Assembly: GCF_002295065.1 (NCBI RefSeq)
Contig: NZ_NSGG01000008.1
Span: 1-64,000, forward strand
DNA from: Mesorhizobium sp. WSM3859
GTDB lineage: Bacteria > Pseudomonadota > Alphaproteobacteria > Rhizobiales > Rhizobiaceae
DNA length: 64,000 nucleotides
Direction of reading: 5' to 3'
The stretch's first letter is position 1; each line of letters starts with the position of its first letter. This document shows positions 44,283 to 54,729 of this stretch, piece after piece. The notes beneath the pieces are model-generated. The model was given only the letters and a program-made list of their open reading frames with translations. It searched no databases and was not told where the DNA came from. A program made the translations under genes and the position numbers.

Positions 44283-45611
44283 TCAAAGATATTGCGCGAC
44301 TTTCTTGCCGACGGTCAGGAAGCGCAGCGGGTCGACCGCCTCGCCATCGTGGCGCACCTCGTAGTGGAGGTGCGGACCCGTGGAGCGGCCGCTGCTGCCG
44401 GTCTTGCCGATGACGTCGCCGGCGGCAAGCTTCTGGCCGACGGTCACATCGATCTCGCTCAGATGTCCGTAGCGCGTGGCAAAGCCATTGCCATGGTCGA
44501 CCTCGACCATGCGGCCGTAACCGCCGGCCCAGCCGGCCCTGGTGACGGTGCCGGCGGCCGTGACCTTGGCCGGCATGCCGATCGGCGCCCTGAAATCCAT
44601 GCCCGTATGCAGGGCGGCGCTGCCCAGGATCGGGTCTGTGCGCACACCAAACGGGCTGGTTACCGGATGGCCGGGGGCAGGGTTGGCGAGCGGCAGCGTG
44701 CGCGCCTCCTTCTTGACCTCGTCAAGCGCGTCTAGCGCCTCGTCCAACTCCTTGACCTTGCTGTCGAAAACCATCGAGGGATCAAGCGGAACCAGCGGCC
44801 CGCCGACATCGCTCTTGCCGAGTTCACTGTCGACCGGCAGGCCCGCCGCTTCCAGCGCCTGGGCAATGGCATCGGCGTTCTTGTAGGCGCTGTCGGCAAG
44901 CGTGGTGATGCGCGAAAGCTGCTGGCTTTCAATGGCCTTCAGCGACGCATTGATCGAGACGAACAGCTTGTCGGCACGATCGGCGGCCGTTTCGGCATCG
45001 AGCGGATTGGACCGTGTCGACCAGAGTGAGAAGGGCCTGGTGTCGCCGGCGCTCAATGATGCGACGGAATAGGTCGGCGCCTGCGAAAGGCTGCCGGTGA
45101 TTTCCGCGTGTTCGTCGGGCTTGGGTGTTGCCGCGCTCGCCGCGGGCACGTCGCCGACCTCGTTCTCAGCGCGCTCGAGGATCGGGCCGAGCCGTCCGTG
45201 GCGTTCGCTGAGCTGGATCTGCCTGGCCAAGAGCTCGCTGACCTTGGTTTCCATCAGCTGCTGATCGAGAAGCTGGCGGCTGGTGATGCGGTCGACCTGG
45301 GCGCGAAGGGCTGAAATGCGGTCCTCATAGGCCTGCTGCATGCGCGCCTGCCTTGCCGTCGTGGCGCCGATCAGGTCGTCGCGCAGCACCAGATAGGACG
45401 TGGCGAGCAAATAGCCGATGGCGATCGCCGCCAGCGCCGAGCCGATGAAGGCGGCCAGCCAGGGGCGGATGGTGAAGTGCCTTATCTCGTTGCCCCGGGC
45501 GATGATGACCGTGTGCGGTTCCTTGCGCCTGCCGAAGACAGCTGACTGACCGGTTGGTTTCACGGGGACCAGGCTTTCGTTACGGGACCAACGACAAGCC
45601 TGATTACACAT
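44283..45611 (-). CDS. M23-family metallopeptidase, envelope-anchored
   Basis: A 442-aa cell-wall peptidase or regulator. A single N-terminal transmembrane helix (residues ~50-75) is followed by a long coiled-coil-like region (~85-130). The C-terminal M23 (LytM) domain has HTGMDFRAP (His-x3-Asp) and HLHYEVRHDG (His-x-His) zinc ligands. It likely cuts peptidoglycan cross-links or activates amidases during division. The start is uncertain: the ATG at 45611 was used, and a TTG lies five codons earlier. Confidence 0.85.
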   Translation of the reverse strand: MCNQACRWSRNESLVPVKPTGQSAVFGRRKEPHTVIIARGNEIRHFTIRPWLAAFIGSALAAIAIGYLLATSYLVLRDDLIGATTARQARMQQAYEDRISALRAQVDRITSRQLLDQQLMETKVSELLARQIQLSERHGRLGPILERAENEVGDVPAASAATPKPDEHAEITGSLSQAPTYSVASLSAGDTRPFSLWSTRSNPLDAETAADRADKLFVSINASLKAIESQQLSRITTLADSAYKNADAIAQALEAAGLPVDSELGKSDVGGPLVPLDPSMVFDSKVKELDEALDALDEVKKEARTLPLANPAPGHPVTSPFGVRTDPILGSAALHTGMDFRAPIGMPAKVTAAGTVTRAGWAGGYGRMVEVDHGNGFATRYGHLSEIDVTVGQKLAAGDVIGKTGSSGRSTGPHLHYEVRHDGEAVDPLRFLTVGKKVAQYL

Positions 45612-45703
45612 TATTAGGGTTAACAAAGTTTTGCGGGCCCGATCCCGGCGCCGCCTTTGCCCGTAACGCGGGTACCGGATTGTAGCGTGGCGGCGTCGGC
45701 GCC

Positions 45704-46171
45704 TCAGAGCGCGCGCACGGCCTCGAGCACCTCTTCGGCATGACCCTTGACGCGAACCTTACGCCAGACGCGGGCAATGCGCCCGTCCTTGCCGATCAGG
45801 AACGTGGCGCGCTCGACACCCATATAGTTGCGCCCGTACATCGTCTTCTCGACCCACAAATGATAGGCTTCGATCACCTTGCGCTCCTCGTCGGCGACGA
45901 GATCGACGGTGAGATCGTACTTCGCCTTGAATTTGTCGTGTTTCTTTACGCTATCGGGGGAGAGCCCGATCACCACGGCGCCGGCCTTCTCGAATTCGGG
46001 CTTCAACTGCGAGAAGCCGATCGCCTCGTTGGTGCAGCTTGTGGTGTCGTCCTGCGGATAGAAGTAGAGTACGACGGGCTTGCCCCGGAACGAGGCGAGG
46101 CTGAGGGAGCCGCCGCCGTCACGCGGAAGATCGAATTGAGGCGCTGCGTCGCCCACCTCGAGATCAGCCAT
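45704..46171 (-). CDS. bcp: Peroxiredoxin (Bcp/PrxQ type)
   Basis: A 155-aa thiol peroxidase. The peroxidatic Cys46 lies in DDTTSCTNEAIGF (most family members have T-x-G-C-T). It is the only cysteine, so this is a one-Cys form that needs an outside thiol partner. KPVVLYFYPQDDTT and the ERATFLIGKDGRI block fit the family. The ATG at 46171 is the natural start and is divergent from the large AsmA-like gene. Confidence 0.9.
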   Translation of the reverse strand: MADLEVGDAAPQFDLPRDGGGSLSLASFRGKPVVLYFYPQDDTTSCTNEAIGFSQLKPEFEKAGAVVIGLSPDSVKKHDKFKAKYDLTVDLVADEERKVIEAYHLWVEKTMYGRNYMGVERATFLIGKDGRIARVWRKVRVKGHAEEVLEAVRAL

Positions 46172-46265
46172 ATCGATGCCCTTGTTTGCGGTTACGCGCG
46201 GGAAAGCATCGATATAACGTGAGGTGGGATTCGTCCATGACGGGTTCGTCACAACGGAAGATTGC

Positions 46266-49200
46266 TTGGATCAGGAAGACCCGCAGCACGAGAAGATCAG
46301 GTTCAGGCGTGACGAGATCACCGACCTGGCGAAGCTCCCGTCCGCGTGCAGCGTGCCGCCGCTTGGCCGCGCGGTGGTACGGCGGCGCTTCCGAGTCCTC
46401 GGCCGCGTGTTTGCCGGGCTTTGCGCTCTCGTGCTTCTGGCGGCGGCGGGCGTCTATGTGCTCGGAGCCTCGGGCATCGGCACGGAACGGCTCCGGGCCG
46501 AGGCGGAGATTGCCATCGAGAAGCTGGCGGGCGTCGATGTCAATGTCACCGTCGGCGCGGCGCGGCTGACGCTGGACGGATCGAGCTTCATTGCCCTGCA
46601 GGTGAACGATGTCAGCCTCAAGACGGCCGACGGCAAGCCGATGGCCGATATCGGGCGCGTGCGTTTCGGCATGCGCCTCTTGCCGCTGCTTTCGGGCGAT
46701 GTCCGGCTGACCAGCGCCAGATTTTCCAACGCCCACATCGTCGTGGCCGCCATGCCTTCCGGCGGCGGCGACTGGACGGCGGCGCTGCGCAACGAAGATG
46801 GCCTCGTCGATCCGGAGAAAGTCTCGGCGGCGGTGTTCGCAGGCGTCAACGACGCGCTCGATGCCGTGCGCGAGGATTCCATGCGCCAAGTCGATCTGCG
46901 CAATGTCGCGTTCGAACTGCCAGATACCGGGCCGGTCGAGCGCGTTACCGTCACCTCGGCCACCGTCGCGCAGACCGGCACCGGAAGCATACAGTTCTCC
47001 TACGATGCCGAGGTCGATGGCCGCCACGCGACTTTGACCGCCTCCGCGACCCGCGATGCGACGGCGAGGCGGATCGCCTCGCTGGACGCCAATCTCGCAG
47101 TTGCTGGCGTCTCAGGCGAGGAGAGTGCGACCGGGGCCGCGCCGGTGGCCGAGGGCGCGAAGCTGGGTTCGATCGCGCTGAAGCTTTCGGGTTCGGAAGC
47201 GTCCGGCGACAACCCGTCCAGCCTGGCGGCTACGCTCTCGCTCACCGGTTCCGTGCTCGACCTGGGCGAACGCGGCCTGCTGCCCGTCGACGTCGATACC
47301 GATGCCACTTTGGAGGCCGGCTCGAACAAGATCTCGGTCGAGCGGCTGCTGATCAGGAACGGCCGCTCCAGCTTCGACTTTGCCGGATCGATCGGGCCGA
47401 AGCCGTTAGCAGCGGGGGAGGAACCCGCCTACCGCTATGATCTCACCAGCGACGGCTCGACGCTGGCGCCTTCGGAATCGCCGGAGCCGGCGCTTCGGTT
47501 CCTGGCGCGTATCGCGGGCGTCTATCAGCCGAAGAGCCGCAAGCTCGTCGCCGAGCAGATCGGCGTCCGGTCCGGCGGATCGGGCGAGGTGCTTGGCGCT
47601 GCCACGGTTGCCTTCATCGACAACGGCCCTCCGGGCATATCGCTGTCGCTCAACGTTCACGACATGCCGGTCTCGCATGTCAAGCAATTGTGGCCATGGT
47701 TTTCGGCCCGCAACGCGCGGCTTTGGGTGCTGGGCAACCTGTTCGGCGGGACGGTGACCGAAGCCAACCTGCAGTTCCAGGTCGCGCCGGGGCGCCTGGG
47801 CAACGGCGTGCCGCTCACTGGCGACGAAGTGTTCGGCCGTTTCCAGATCGACGGCTCGCGTTTCGATACCGCCGGACGCATCCCGCCGATCCGCGATGCC
47901 GTCGGCGTCGTGGCGTTTCACGGCAATGATGTCGACATCAGCCTCTCATCGGGCAGCGTCTATATGCCAAGCGGCCGCACCGTGGCGGCAAGCGGCGGCA
48001 CGCTGACGATCAAGAACGCGAACCGACCGATCGTGGTCGGCGGGCTCGACATCGACGTCGCGGGTGAGGCGCCGGCGATCGCCGAGCTTGCCTCCTACGA
48101 ACCGATCAATGCCATGCGCCATGTCGGGCTGGCGCCCGAGGACCTGTCCGGCACCGTCACCGGCCATGTCAGGGCGGACATTCCGCTAACGAAGGGCATG
48201 GACACTTCGAAACTCGATTGGCTGGTTTCCCTCGACTATCAGGATCTGTCTTTAGCCAAGCCATTCGAAGACCAGACCGTGACCGAGGCGGACGGCTCGA
48301 TAACAGTGGGGCCAAAGCAGGCGGTGATTTCGGCGGACGCCAAGCTCAATGACATTCCGGCCGAGCTCGATCTGGTCGAGCCGCTTGCCGACGACGGGCC
48401 GGCGCGAAGCCGCAAGGTCACGCTGATCCTCGACGACAAGACGCGTAACGCCAGCATGCCTGGACTGTCGGACCTGCTTTCGGGAACCATCAAGGTGGCG
48501 ATCGACAAGAGCGGCGAGGGCGCCCAGCAGGTCTCTGCGGACCTGACCAATGCCAGGCTCGACATTCCCTGGGCGGGCTGGAGCAAGGGTGCCGGCATTC
48601 CGGCCAAGGTCGCTTTCAACATGGCGAAGTCCGGCAGCACCACCACGCTGTCGGATTTCGCTCTCGACGGAAAAAGCTTTTCGATCGACGGCAATGTGAC
48701 GCTGGCCAACGGCGCGTTGTCCGCGGCCCGCTTCAGCAAGGTTGCGTTGAACCGAGGCGACGACATTGCCGTTTCGGTAAAGCGCGCCGGCAAGAGCTAC
48801 GCTGTCGACGTCAGCGGCGCATCGCTCGACGCCCGCTCGCTGATCAAGCAGTTCACCTCCGATGTCGACACCGCCACCAAGGGCGCCGGCAGCGACGCGA
48901 TCTCGGTGAGCGCCGATGTGGCATCGCTGACCGGTTTCCACGACGAGGTGCTTTCCAATCTCAAGCTCGAATACAGCGCGGCCGGATCGCGCGTGAACGG
49001 GCTCAACGTCACCGCCGCGGCAAGCTCGGGCGCCCCGATTGCGATCAGCAACACCACCAGCGAGGGCGGTCGGGTGCTCAGGGTGAAGTCGGCCGATGCC
49101 GGCGCGATCCTGCGTTTCCTCAACGTCTATGAGCATATGGAAGGCGGCGCGATCACGCTGTCGCTTTCCGGCACCGCCGATGGTCCGATGAGAGGACAGG

Positions 49201-49667
49201 TGGATGCCAGCAATTTCTACGTCGTCAACGAGCCCAAGCTGGCCTCGATCGTGTCGACCACGCCGGCCGGCGATACACGCAGCCTGAACGAGGCCGTCAA
49301 AGGCAATATCGACACGTCCAGGGTGCAGTTCGAGCGCGGCTTCGCCGAGATCGACAAGGGTTCCGGCTACCTGAAGCTGGCGAACGGCCTGCTGCGCGGC
49401 CCTCGCATCGGCACGACGTTCCAGGGCACGCTCTACGATCCGGACAACAACATGGACATGACCGGCACCTTCATGCCGGTCTATGGGCTGAACCGCATCT
49501 TCGGCGAGTTGCCGTTGTTCGGCCCGCTGCTCGGCAACGGCCGCGACCGGGGCCTGATCGGCGTGACCTACCGGCTGCGCGGCAACGCCAACAAGCCGAC
49601 CCTCAACATCAATCCGCTGTCCGTGGTGGCGCCAGGCATATTCCGCTCGATCTTCGAGTACAGGTAA
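46266..49667 (+). CDS. Large AsmA-like/DUF3971 envelope protein
   Basis: A protein of about 1,133 aa. One N-terminal transmembrane helix (VFAGLCALVLLAAAGVYVLGASG) is followed by a very long beta-rich repeat region of the DUF3971/AsmA_2 type, with the C-terminal block PVYGLNRIFGELPLFGPLLG typical of YhdP-like proteins. Such proteins form bridges that move phospholipids between the inner and outer membranes. The start is uncertain: a TTG at 46266 with GGAAG upstream was chosen; a GTG at 46224 is 14 codons earlier. Confidence 0.85.
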   Translation: MDQEDPQHEKIRFRRDEITDLAKLPSACSVPPLGRAVVRRRFRVLGRVFAGLCALVLLAAAGVYVLGASGIGTERLRAEAEIAIEKLAGVDVNVTVGAARLTLDGSSFIALQVNDVSLKTADGKPMADIGRVRFGMRLLPLLSGDVRLTSARFSNAHIVVAAMPSGGGDWTAALRNEDGLVDPEKVSAAVFAGVNDALDAVREDSMRQVDLRNVAFELPDTGPVERVTVTSATVAQTGTGSIQFSYDAEVDGRHATLTASATRDATARRIASLDANLAVAGVSGEESATGAAPVAEGAKLGSIALKLSGSEASGDNPSSLAATLSLTGSVLDLGERGLLPVDVDTDATLEAGSNKISVERLLIRNGRSSFDFAGSIGPKPLAAGEEPAYRYDLTSDGSTLAPSESPEPALRFLARIAGVYQPKSRKLVAEQIGVRSGGSGEVLGAATVAFIDNGPPGISLSLNVHDMPVSHVKQLWPWFSARNARLWVLGNLFGGTVTEANLQFQVAPGRLGNGVPLTGDEVFGRFQIDGSRFDTAGRIPPIRDAVGVVAFHGNDVDISLSSGSVYMPSGRTVAASGGTLTIKNANRPIVVGGLDIDVAGEAPAIAELASYEPINAMRHVGLAPEDLSGTVTGHVRADIPLTKGMDTSKLDWLVSLDYQDLSLAKPFEDQTVTEADGSITVGPKQAVISADAKLNDIPAELDLVEPLADDGPARSRKVTLILDDKTRNASMPGLSDLLSGTIKVAIDKSGEGAQQVSADLTNARLDIPWAGWSKGAGIPAKVAFNMAKSGSTTTLSDFALDGKSFSIDGNVTLANGALSAARFSKVALNRGDDIAVSVKRAGKSYAVDVSGASLDARSLIKQFTSDVDTATKGAGSDAISVSADVASLTGFHDEVLSNLKLEYSAAGSRVNGLNVTAAASSGAPIAISNTTSEGGRVLRVKSADAGAILRFLNVYEHMEGGAITLSLSGTADGPMRGQVDASNFYVVNEPKLASIVSTTPAGDTRSLNEAVKGNIDTSRVQFERGFAEIDKGSGYLKLANGLLRGPRIGTTFQGTLYDPDNNMDMTGTFMPVYGLNRIFGELPLFGPLLGNGRDRGLIGVTYRLRGNANKPTLNINPLSVVAPGIFRSIFEYR

Positions 49668-49671
49668 ACCT

Positions 49672-49720
49672 GATCCCGAAAAGCGGTCTCCGGCTTTCGG
49701 GCAGGATGACGATCGGGAAG
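49672..49720. repeat. Short extragenic palindrome-type repeat
   Basis: GATCCCGAAAAGCGG, TCTCCGGCTTTCGGG and GATGACGATC form an imperfect hairpin between the converging AsmA-like and tyrS genes. It is related to the repeats at 9165, 29126 and 51053. Confidence 0.5.
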
Positions 49721-49730
49721 GTGCGGCCGA

Positions 49731-50984
49731 TCAGATCGGCCGCACCAGAACGTGCTTCTTCTTGCCGAGCGAGAGCTTCACCACGCCTTCCGGGCCGAGG
49801 TCCTGGGACGTGACGATGCGCCGGTCGTCGGTCAAGGGCTGGTCGTTGATGCGCACCGCGCCGCCCTGGATATGGCGGCGCGCTTCGCCGTTCGAGCCGG
49901 CCAGCCCGGCCGTGACGAACAGCGCCAGGATGCCGATCCCGGCTTCGAGGTCCGATTTGGCGACTTCGACGCTGGGCAGCGTGTCGGCAAGCGCGCCTTC
50001 CTCGAAAGTCTTGCGCGCCGTCTCGCTTGCCGTCTCGGCCGCCTCGCGGCCGTGCAGCATGGCGGTGATCTCGGTGGCGAGGATCTTCTTCGCCTCATTG
50101 ATCTCCGAGCCGCCGAGCTTTTCCAGCCGCGCCACCTCGTCCAGCGGCAGCGTGGTGTAAAGCTTCAGGAAGCGGCCGACATCGGCGTCCTCGGTGTTGC
50201 GCCAGTATTGCCAGAACTCGTAAGGCGAGAGCATGTCGCCATCGAGCCAGACGGCGCCCGAGGCCGACTTGCCCATCTTGGCGCCCGACGAGGTGGTGAG
50301 CAGCGGCGTGGTCATGGCGAAGAGCTGCACGCCCTCCATGCGGTGACCGAGGTCGATGCCGTTGACGATGTTGCCCCACTGGTCCGAGCCGCCCATCTGC
50401 AGCCGGCAACCGACCCGCTTGTAGAGCTCGACGAAGTCGTAGGCCTGCAGGATCATGTAGTTGAATTCGAGGAAGGACAGCGACTGCTCGCGGTCGAGCC
50501 TGAGTTTCACGCTATCAAAGGCGAGCATGCGGTTGACGGAGAAATGCCGTCCGACATCGCGCAGGAAATTGACGTAGTTGATCTGCATCAGCCAGTCGGC
50601 ATTGTTGACCATGACCGCGTCGCCGGGGCCGCTGCCGAACTTCAGGTAAGGCGCGAAATTGCGGCGGATGCCGACGAGATTGTCCTCAATGTCCTGAGCG
50701 GTGAGCAGCTTGCGCGCTTCGTCCTTGAAGGACGGGTCGCCGATCATCGAGGTGCCGCCGCCCATCAGCGCGATCGGCCGGTGGCCGGTCTGCTGCAGCC
50801 AGTGCAGCATCATGATCTGGATCAGCGATCCGGCATGCAGACTCCGGGCCGTGGCGTCGAAGCCGATATAGGCGCTCACCGTTTCCTTGGCGAAAAGCTG
50901 GTCGAGGGCGGATTCATCCGAAATCTGGTGGATGAAACCGCGCTCGTTCATGATGCGCAGGAAATCGGATTTGAAGGCGGACAT
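49731..50984 (-). CDS. tyrS: Tyrosyl-tRNA synthetase
   Basis: A 417-aa class I synthetase. The HIGH-type motif is HAGS at residues 50-53 ([13 protein letters not shown]). The KMSKS-type motif is KMGKS in [15 protein letters not shown]. The tyrosine-binding block [28 protein letters not shown] is present. An S4 RNA-binding domain ends the chain. The ATG at 50984 follows AGGAAG; an earlier in-frame start at 51020 was rejected. Confidence 0.95.
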   Translation of the reverse strand: MSAFKSDFLRIMNERGFIHQISDESALDQLFAKETVSAYIGFDATARSLHAGSLIQIMMLHWLQQTGHRPIALMGGGTSMIGDPSFKDEARKLLTAQDIEDNLVGIRRNFAPYLKFGSGPGDAVMVNNADWLMQINYVNFLRDVGRHFSVNRMLAFDSVKLRLDREQSLSFLEFNYMILQAYDFVELYKRVGCRLQMGGSDQWGNIVNGIDLGHRMEGVQLFAMTTPLLTTSSGAKMGKSASGAVWLDGDMLSPYEFWQYWRNTEDADVGRFLKLYTTLPLDEVARLEKLGGSEINEAKKILATEITAMLHGREAAETASETARKTFEEGALADTLPSVEVAKSDLEAGIGILALFVTAGLAGSNGEARRHIQGGAVRINDQPLTDDRRIVTSQDLGPEGVVKLSLGKKKHVLVRPI

Positions 50985-51052
50985 GGTTTCTTCCTGGAGA
51001 TCGCTGGGCACCAAGGCCAAGCTGGATATGAAGGCGCGCGTTTAGCATCCAA

Positions 51053-51099
51053 GCGCGATCAGCAAAAGTGGTTTCCGGTTTTGCGTCCGATCGCGCTTC
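51053..51099. repeat. Short extragenic palindrome-type repeat
   Basis: AAGCGCGATC and GATCGCGCTT are exact inverted arms around an AAAAGTGGTTTCCGGTTTTGCG core, giving a 47-base hairpin-forming element. It lies upstream of tyrS, in the 364-base divergent gap 50985-51348. The rest of that gap shows no gene I can support. Confidence 0.65.
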
Positions 51100-51348
51100 A
51101 CTCCAGCGCTGCGTGCGAGAGAGTAGCGGGGCATATCGCTTCAGGCCGAACTCGCCTCCATCGCCCTTTTCCGAGCGCCGACTTCGAACGCTGGGCTCTC
51201 TGCCGCGAGTTGGAAACTGAAGCGATTGCCCGGGGACAGGCCACTTCTTGCTTCGCCCATCTTGCTGGCGTAATGAAGCGCCGCGCAAATACAGGCGCCA
51301 TGCCGCGACGGGGCCATCCCGCAGTTTCAGATCGGACGAGCTCCCGCG

Positions 51349-52992
51349 ATGAACAGGAACTACATTCTCCTCTTTCTGTTCAGCATCGTCATGACCGTCA
51401 CCGGCTTGGCCAGCCTGCCGCCGGTCGACCGTGACGAATCCCGCTTCGTCCAGGCGACCAAGCAGATGGTCGAAACGGGCGACTATGTCGACATTCGGCT
51501 GCAGGACGTCACGCGCTACAAGAAGCCGATCGGCATCTACTGGCTGCAGTCGGCGGCGGTGGCGCTGAGCGGCGAGGGGGCAGCGGCGCCGATCTGGGTC
51601 TATCGCGTGGTCTCGATGCTGGGCATCGCGATCGCCGTCGTCGGCATCGGCTGGACCGGAAAAAAACTCTTCGGCGCCAATGCCGGGCTGGCCGCCGGCC
51701 TGACGATGGCGGCGATCTTCGCCACCGCCTTCGAGGGGCGCGACGCCAAGACCGACGCCATGCTTCTCGCCTGCTGCGTGATCGCGCAAGGCGCACTGGC
51801 GCAGGTCTATGTGGCAGCCAAGCGCAACGAGCCGGTTCCCGGACATCTGCCGTGGATCTTCTGGATCGCGCAAGGGCTGGGCATTCTCATCAAGGGACCG
51901 GTTTCGCCGCTCTTGTCGCTGCTGACCGCCGCTGCGCTCGTTGCCTTCGACCGCGACTGGCGCTGGCTCACCAAGATGAAGCTGGTGCGCGGCGTGGCGA
52001 TCGTGCTTGTCATCGTCCTGCCTTGGCTCGTCCTCATCACCTGGAAGAGCGGCGGCGCCTTCTTCCAGGAAGCGGTCGGCAAGGACATGCTGAACAAGGT
52101 GGCGCAGGGCGAGGAATCGCACGGCCTGCCGCCCGGCTTTTACATGTTGACCTATTCCCTGTTCATGTGGCCGTTCGGGCTGATCGCGGTCGGCGCTGGG
52201 CTGCAGGCGATCAACCGGTTCTGGGACGATCCGCGCCTGCGCTTCTGCCTGGCCTGGTACATCCCGTTCTGGCTGGTGTTCGAGGCGATCCCGACCAAGC
52301 TGCCGCATTACGTCATGCCGGCCTATCCAGGGATGGCGCTTTTGATCGGCTGGCTGCTCACCTTACCAGCAGACCAGGCCAACGCGCCGCTGAAGCGCTG
52401 GCAGACATGGCTGTGGTGGGCGACCGCCTTCGGGCTTGCCGTGGTGGCGATCGGCCTTGCCGTGGTCTGCGTCGGCGCGCCGCTTTATGTGGCGAAGACC
52501 TTCTCCTGGTGGAGCATACCGGCGGCGATCGCCGCCCTGGTCACCGGTTATCTCGCTTTCCCCAGGCAGTTGCAGGTGCCGCTTCCGCGGATCGCCGCGA
52601 TCGCCGTTGGCGCGGGCATCACCCTCAGCCTGCTGTTTGGCGTCATTGCGCCTTCGCTGAAGCCGATTTGGCTGAGCCCCGCGGTCAAGGCCGCCGTCGA
52701 CGCCAACCGGCTTTGCGACACAAGCGTGCTTGCCTCGGCGAAGTTCCAGGAGCCGAGCCTGGTCTTCCTGGTCGGCACCAAGACCGTGCTCACCGACGTT
52801 GAGGGTGTGGCTCGGCATCTGTTGGCCGATCCGGCCTGCGCGCTTGGGCTGGCGCCGATCAAGGACGAGCAGAAGCTTGCCGGTGTGCTGACCGCCCAGG
52901 GCAAGTCAGCGAAGCGGCTGACCGAGATCGACGGCATCAACTATTCGTCAGGAGACAAGCTCGCGCTCGGGCTTTACCGGGTGGCTCCCTGA
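51349..52992 (+). CDS. ArnT/PMT-like membrane glycosyltransferase
   Basis: A 547-aa polytopic protein of the GT39/GT83 superfamily, which transfers sugars from polyprenyl-phosphate donors to lipid A or other envelope acceptors. The first periplasmic loop has the catalytic acidic motif PPVDRDESRFVQATKQM and the RYKKPIGIYWLQS segment. About a dozen helices follow. The C-terminal ~80 residues form a soluble domain. It lies directly upstream of a PAP2 phosphatase gene, which could recycle the lipid carrier. Confidence 0.85.
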   Translation: MNRNYILLFLFSIVMTVTGLASLPPVDRDESRFVQATKQMVETGDYVDIRLQDVTRYKKPIGIYWLQSAAVALSGEGAAAPIWVYRVVSMLGIAIAVVGIGWTGKKLFGANAGLAAGLTMAAIFATAFEGRDAKTDAMLLACCVIAQGALAQVYVAAKRNEPVPGHLPWIFWIAQGLGILIKGPVSPLLSLLTAAALVAFDRDWRWLTKMKLVRGVAIVLVIVLPWLVLITWKSGGAFFQEAVGKDMLNKVAQGEESHGLPPGFYMLTYSLFMWPFGLIAVGAGLQAINRFWDDPRLRFCLAWYIPFWLVFEAIPTKLPHYVMPAYPGMALLIGWLLTLPADQANAPLKRWQTWLWWATAFGLAVVAIGLAVVCVGAPLYVAKTFSWWSIPAAIAALVTGYLAFPRQLQVPLPRIAAIAVGAGITLSLLFGVIAPSLKPIWLSPAVKAAVDANRLCDTSVLASAKFQEPSLVFLVGTKTVLTDVEGVARHLLADPACALGLAPIKDEQKLAGVLTAQGKSAKRLTEIDGINYSSGDKLALGLYRVAP

Positions 52993-53040
52993 ACAATAGC
53001 GTCGGGCCTCCATTGCCCCTATAGACTTTGCGCCAAAGCC

Positions 53041-53910
53041 ATGTCCGCAGCACCCCTTGCCCTTTACCGCCGCTCGCTCGGCAATTTCCGCGACACGGTG
53101 TCGATCGTGAAGCGGCGCTTTGTGGTGCGGCCGGCGCGCTATCCGCGAATTCTATGGAGCGTCTGGCTCATAGCCTGGGTGCTGCTCATCATTGCGACCT
53201 TCCTGCGCCTTGACGCCGGCGCGGGCGAGATGCGCGGCGAATGGTCGCCCGGCTTCGCGCGCTTCACCGATTTCTTCACGCAGTTCGGCCTCGGCGGCTG
53301 GTATCTCATTCCGGCGGCGCTCTGCCTCGTCGCCGCCAACCTGACGGATTGGCGCGGCCTGTCCCGGCAAGGCCGGATGCTCGTCTACAACTGGACGTGC
53401 TTCGCCTTCCTGGTGCTCTGCGCCGTTGGCCTGTCCGGTCTCGCGGTCAACGTGCTGAAATACGGCATCGGCCGGGCTCGGCCGCTCTATTTCAACGATT
53501 TCGGCGTCCTGTCGCTGCATCCTTTCGCCATGGACGCGCGCTTCGCCGGCTTTCCGTCCGGCCATGCCACGACGATGGGCGCGGTCTTCGGTATCCTGCT
53601 GCTTTTGTTCCCGCGCCGCTGGACTATCGCGCTGGCGGTGACCGCCTGCATTGCCTCGACGCGCGTCTTCGTCGGCGCGCATTATCCGAGCGACACGGTC
53701 GCGGGGTTCGGCCTCGGGCTGGCTTTTGCGGTGCTCTCGGGGCTGGTGTTCGCCCGGCTGGGTTTCATCTTCGGCCAGACAAGCTCGAAACTGCCGGTGC
53801 GCAAGCGGACATTCAGGCTGACACCTTCGCGTGCGCCGCGAGACAGGGTTTCGATGGCCGGCTCGGTCGACGCCAGCGGGATCGGCGCCGACCGAACCCA
53901 GGCCCCATAA
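53041..53910 (+). CDS. PAP2-family membrane phosphatase
   Basis: A 289-aa protein with about six helices. The three acid-phosphatase motifs are visible: KYGIGRARPLYF, PSGHATTMGAVFG and STRVFVGAHYPSDTVAGF. It probably dephosphorylates a lipid phosphate or pyrophosphate (lipid A or undecaprenyl type). It has a basic N-terminus and a ~45-residue cytoplasmic C-terminal tail rich in Arg. It lies 48 bases after the glycosyltransferase gene. Confidence 0.88.
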   Translation: MSAAPLALYRRSLGNFRDTVSIVKRRFVVRPARYPRILWSVWLIAWVLLIIATFLRLDAGAGEMRGEWSPGFARFTDFFTQFGLGGWYLIPAALCLVAANLTDWRGLSRQGRMLVYNWTCFAFLVLCAVGLSGLAVNVLKYGIGRARPLYFNDFGVLSLHPFAMDARFAGFPSGHATTMGAVFGILLLLFPRRWTIALAVTACIASTRVFVGAHYPSDTVAGFGLGLAFAVLSGLVFARLGFIFGQTSSKLPVRKRTFRLTPSRAPRDRVSMAGSVDASGIGADRTQAP

Positions 53911-53937
53911 GGCACCCGGGCTGGCACTCTTCGGTGC

Positions 53938-54612
53938 TTAGCGCAGCCGTTTCGGCCGCGGATCCGCGAGCTCGCCGGCGAGGCGCCGGTCGAGATAGTC
54001 GGCGCATTCATGGATCAGCAACTCGGCGTCATTGGCGAAGAAATGGTTGGCGCCGGGCAGCGTCTTCTGGGTGATGGTGATGCCCTTTTGCGTATGCAGC
54101 TTGTCGACCAAGCCCTGCACGTCCTTGGGCGGCGCCACCTTGTCGGCATCGCCATGGATGATCAGGCCGGATGACGGGCAGGGCGCCAGGAACGAAAAAT
54201 CATAGGTGTTAGGCTGCGGCGCGACCGAGATGAAGCCTTCGATCTCCGGCCGGCGCATCAGAAGCTGCATGCCGATCCACGAGCCGAAGGAATAGCCGGC
54301 GACCCAGCAGCTCTTGGAATCCGGATGCAGCGACTGCACCCAGTCGAGCGCCGCCGCCGCGTCCGACAATTCGCCGGTGCCGTGGTCGAACTCGCCCTGG
54401 CTGCGGCCGATGCCGCGGAAATTGAAGCGCAGCACGGTGAAATCGCGCTTCTGGAACATGTAGAAGAGGTCGTAGACGATCTTGTTGTTCATCGTGCCGC
54501 CGAATTGCGGGTGCGGGTGCAGCACGATGGCGATCGGGGCGCTCTTTTCCTTCGAGGGCTGATAGCGTCCCTCCAAGCGACCAGCCGGACCGGCGAAAAT
54601 GACCTCAGGCAT
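53938..54612 (-). CDS. Alpha/beta hydrolase (serine aminopeptidase S33-like)
   Basis: A 224-aa hydrolase of the short bacterial type: VLHPHPQFGGTMNNKIVYDL near residue 30, FNFRGIGRSQGEFDHG, the nucleophile elbow AGYSFGSW, the Asp in IHGDADKVAPP and the His in LPGANHFF. The ATG at 54612 follows GGAG. It shares a 266-base divergent region with the suf operon, which contains the Irr-box-like sequence. This hydrolase is the usual neighbour of suf genes in rhizobia (recalled). Confidence 0.87.
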   Translation of the reverse strand: MPEVIFAGPAGRLEGRYQPSKEKSAPIAIVLHPHPQFGGTMNNKIVYDLFYMFQKRDFTVLRFNFRGIGRSQGEFDHGTGELSDAAAALDWVQSLHPDSKSCWVAGYSFGSWIGMQLLMRRPEIEGFISVAPQPNTYDFSFLAPCPSSGLIIHGDADKVAPPKDVQGLVDKLHTQKGITITQKTLPGANHFFANDAELLIHECADYLDRRLAGELADPRPKRLR

Positions 54613-54729
54613 AAAATACTCCACGTGGCATATGAATGCGCTAGCCCGGAACTGTTTCGGCCCTAACTCTGCTGCGGCCCCAAACCTTCTGTGGCCTTGA
54701 CGCCGGGCGAGCGTCTTCCTAGAAGCTAG

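Noticed and set aside
50914..52308. 464-aa open frame antisense to the glycosyltransferase and tyrS start
   Set aside because: Antisense shadow with His/Arg/Asp/Gln-rich composition and no domain; the opposite strand encodes convincing proteins.
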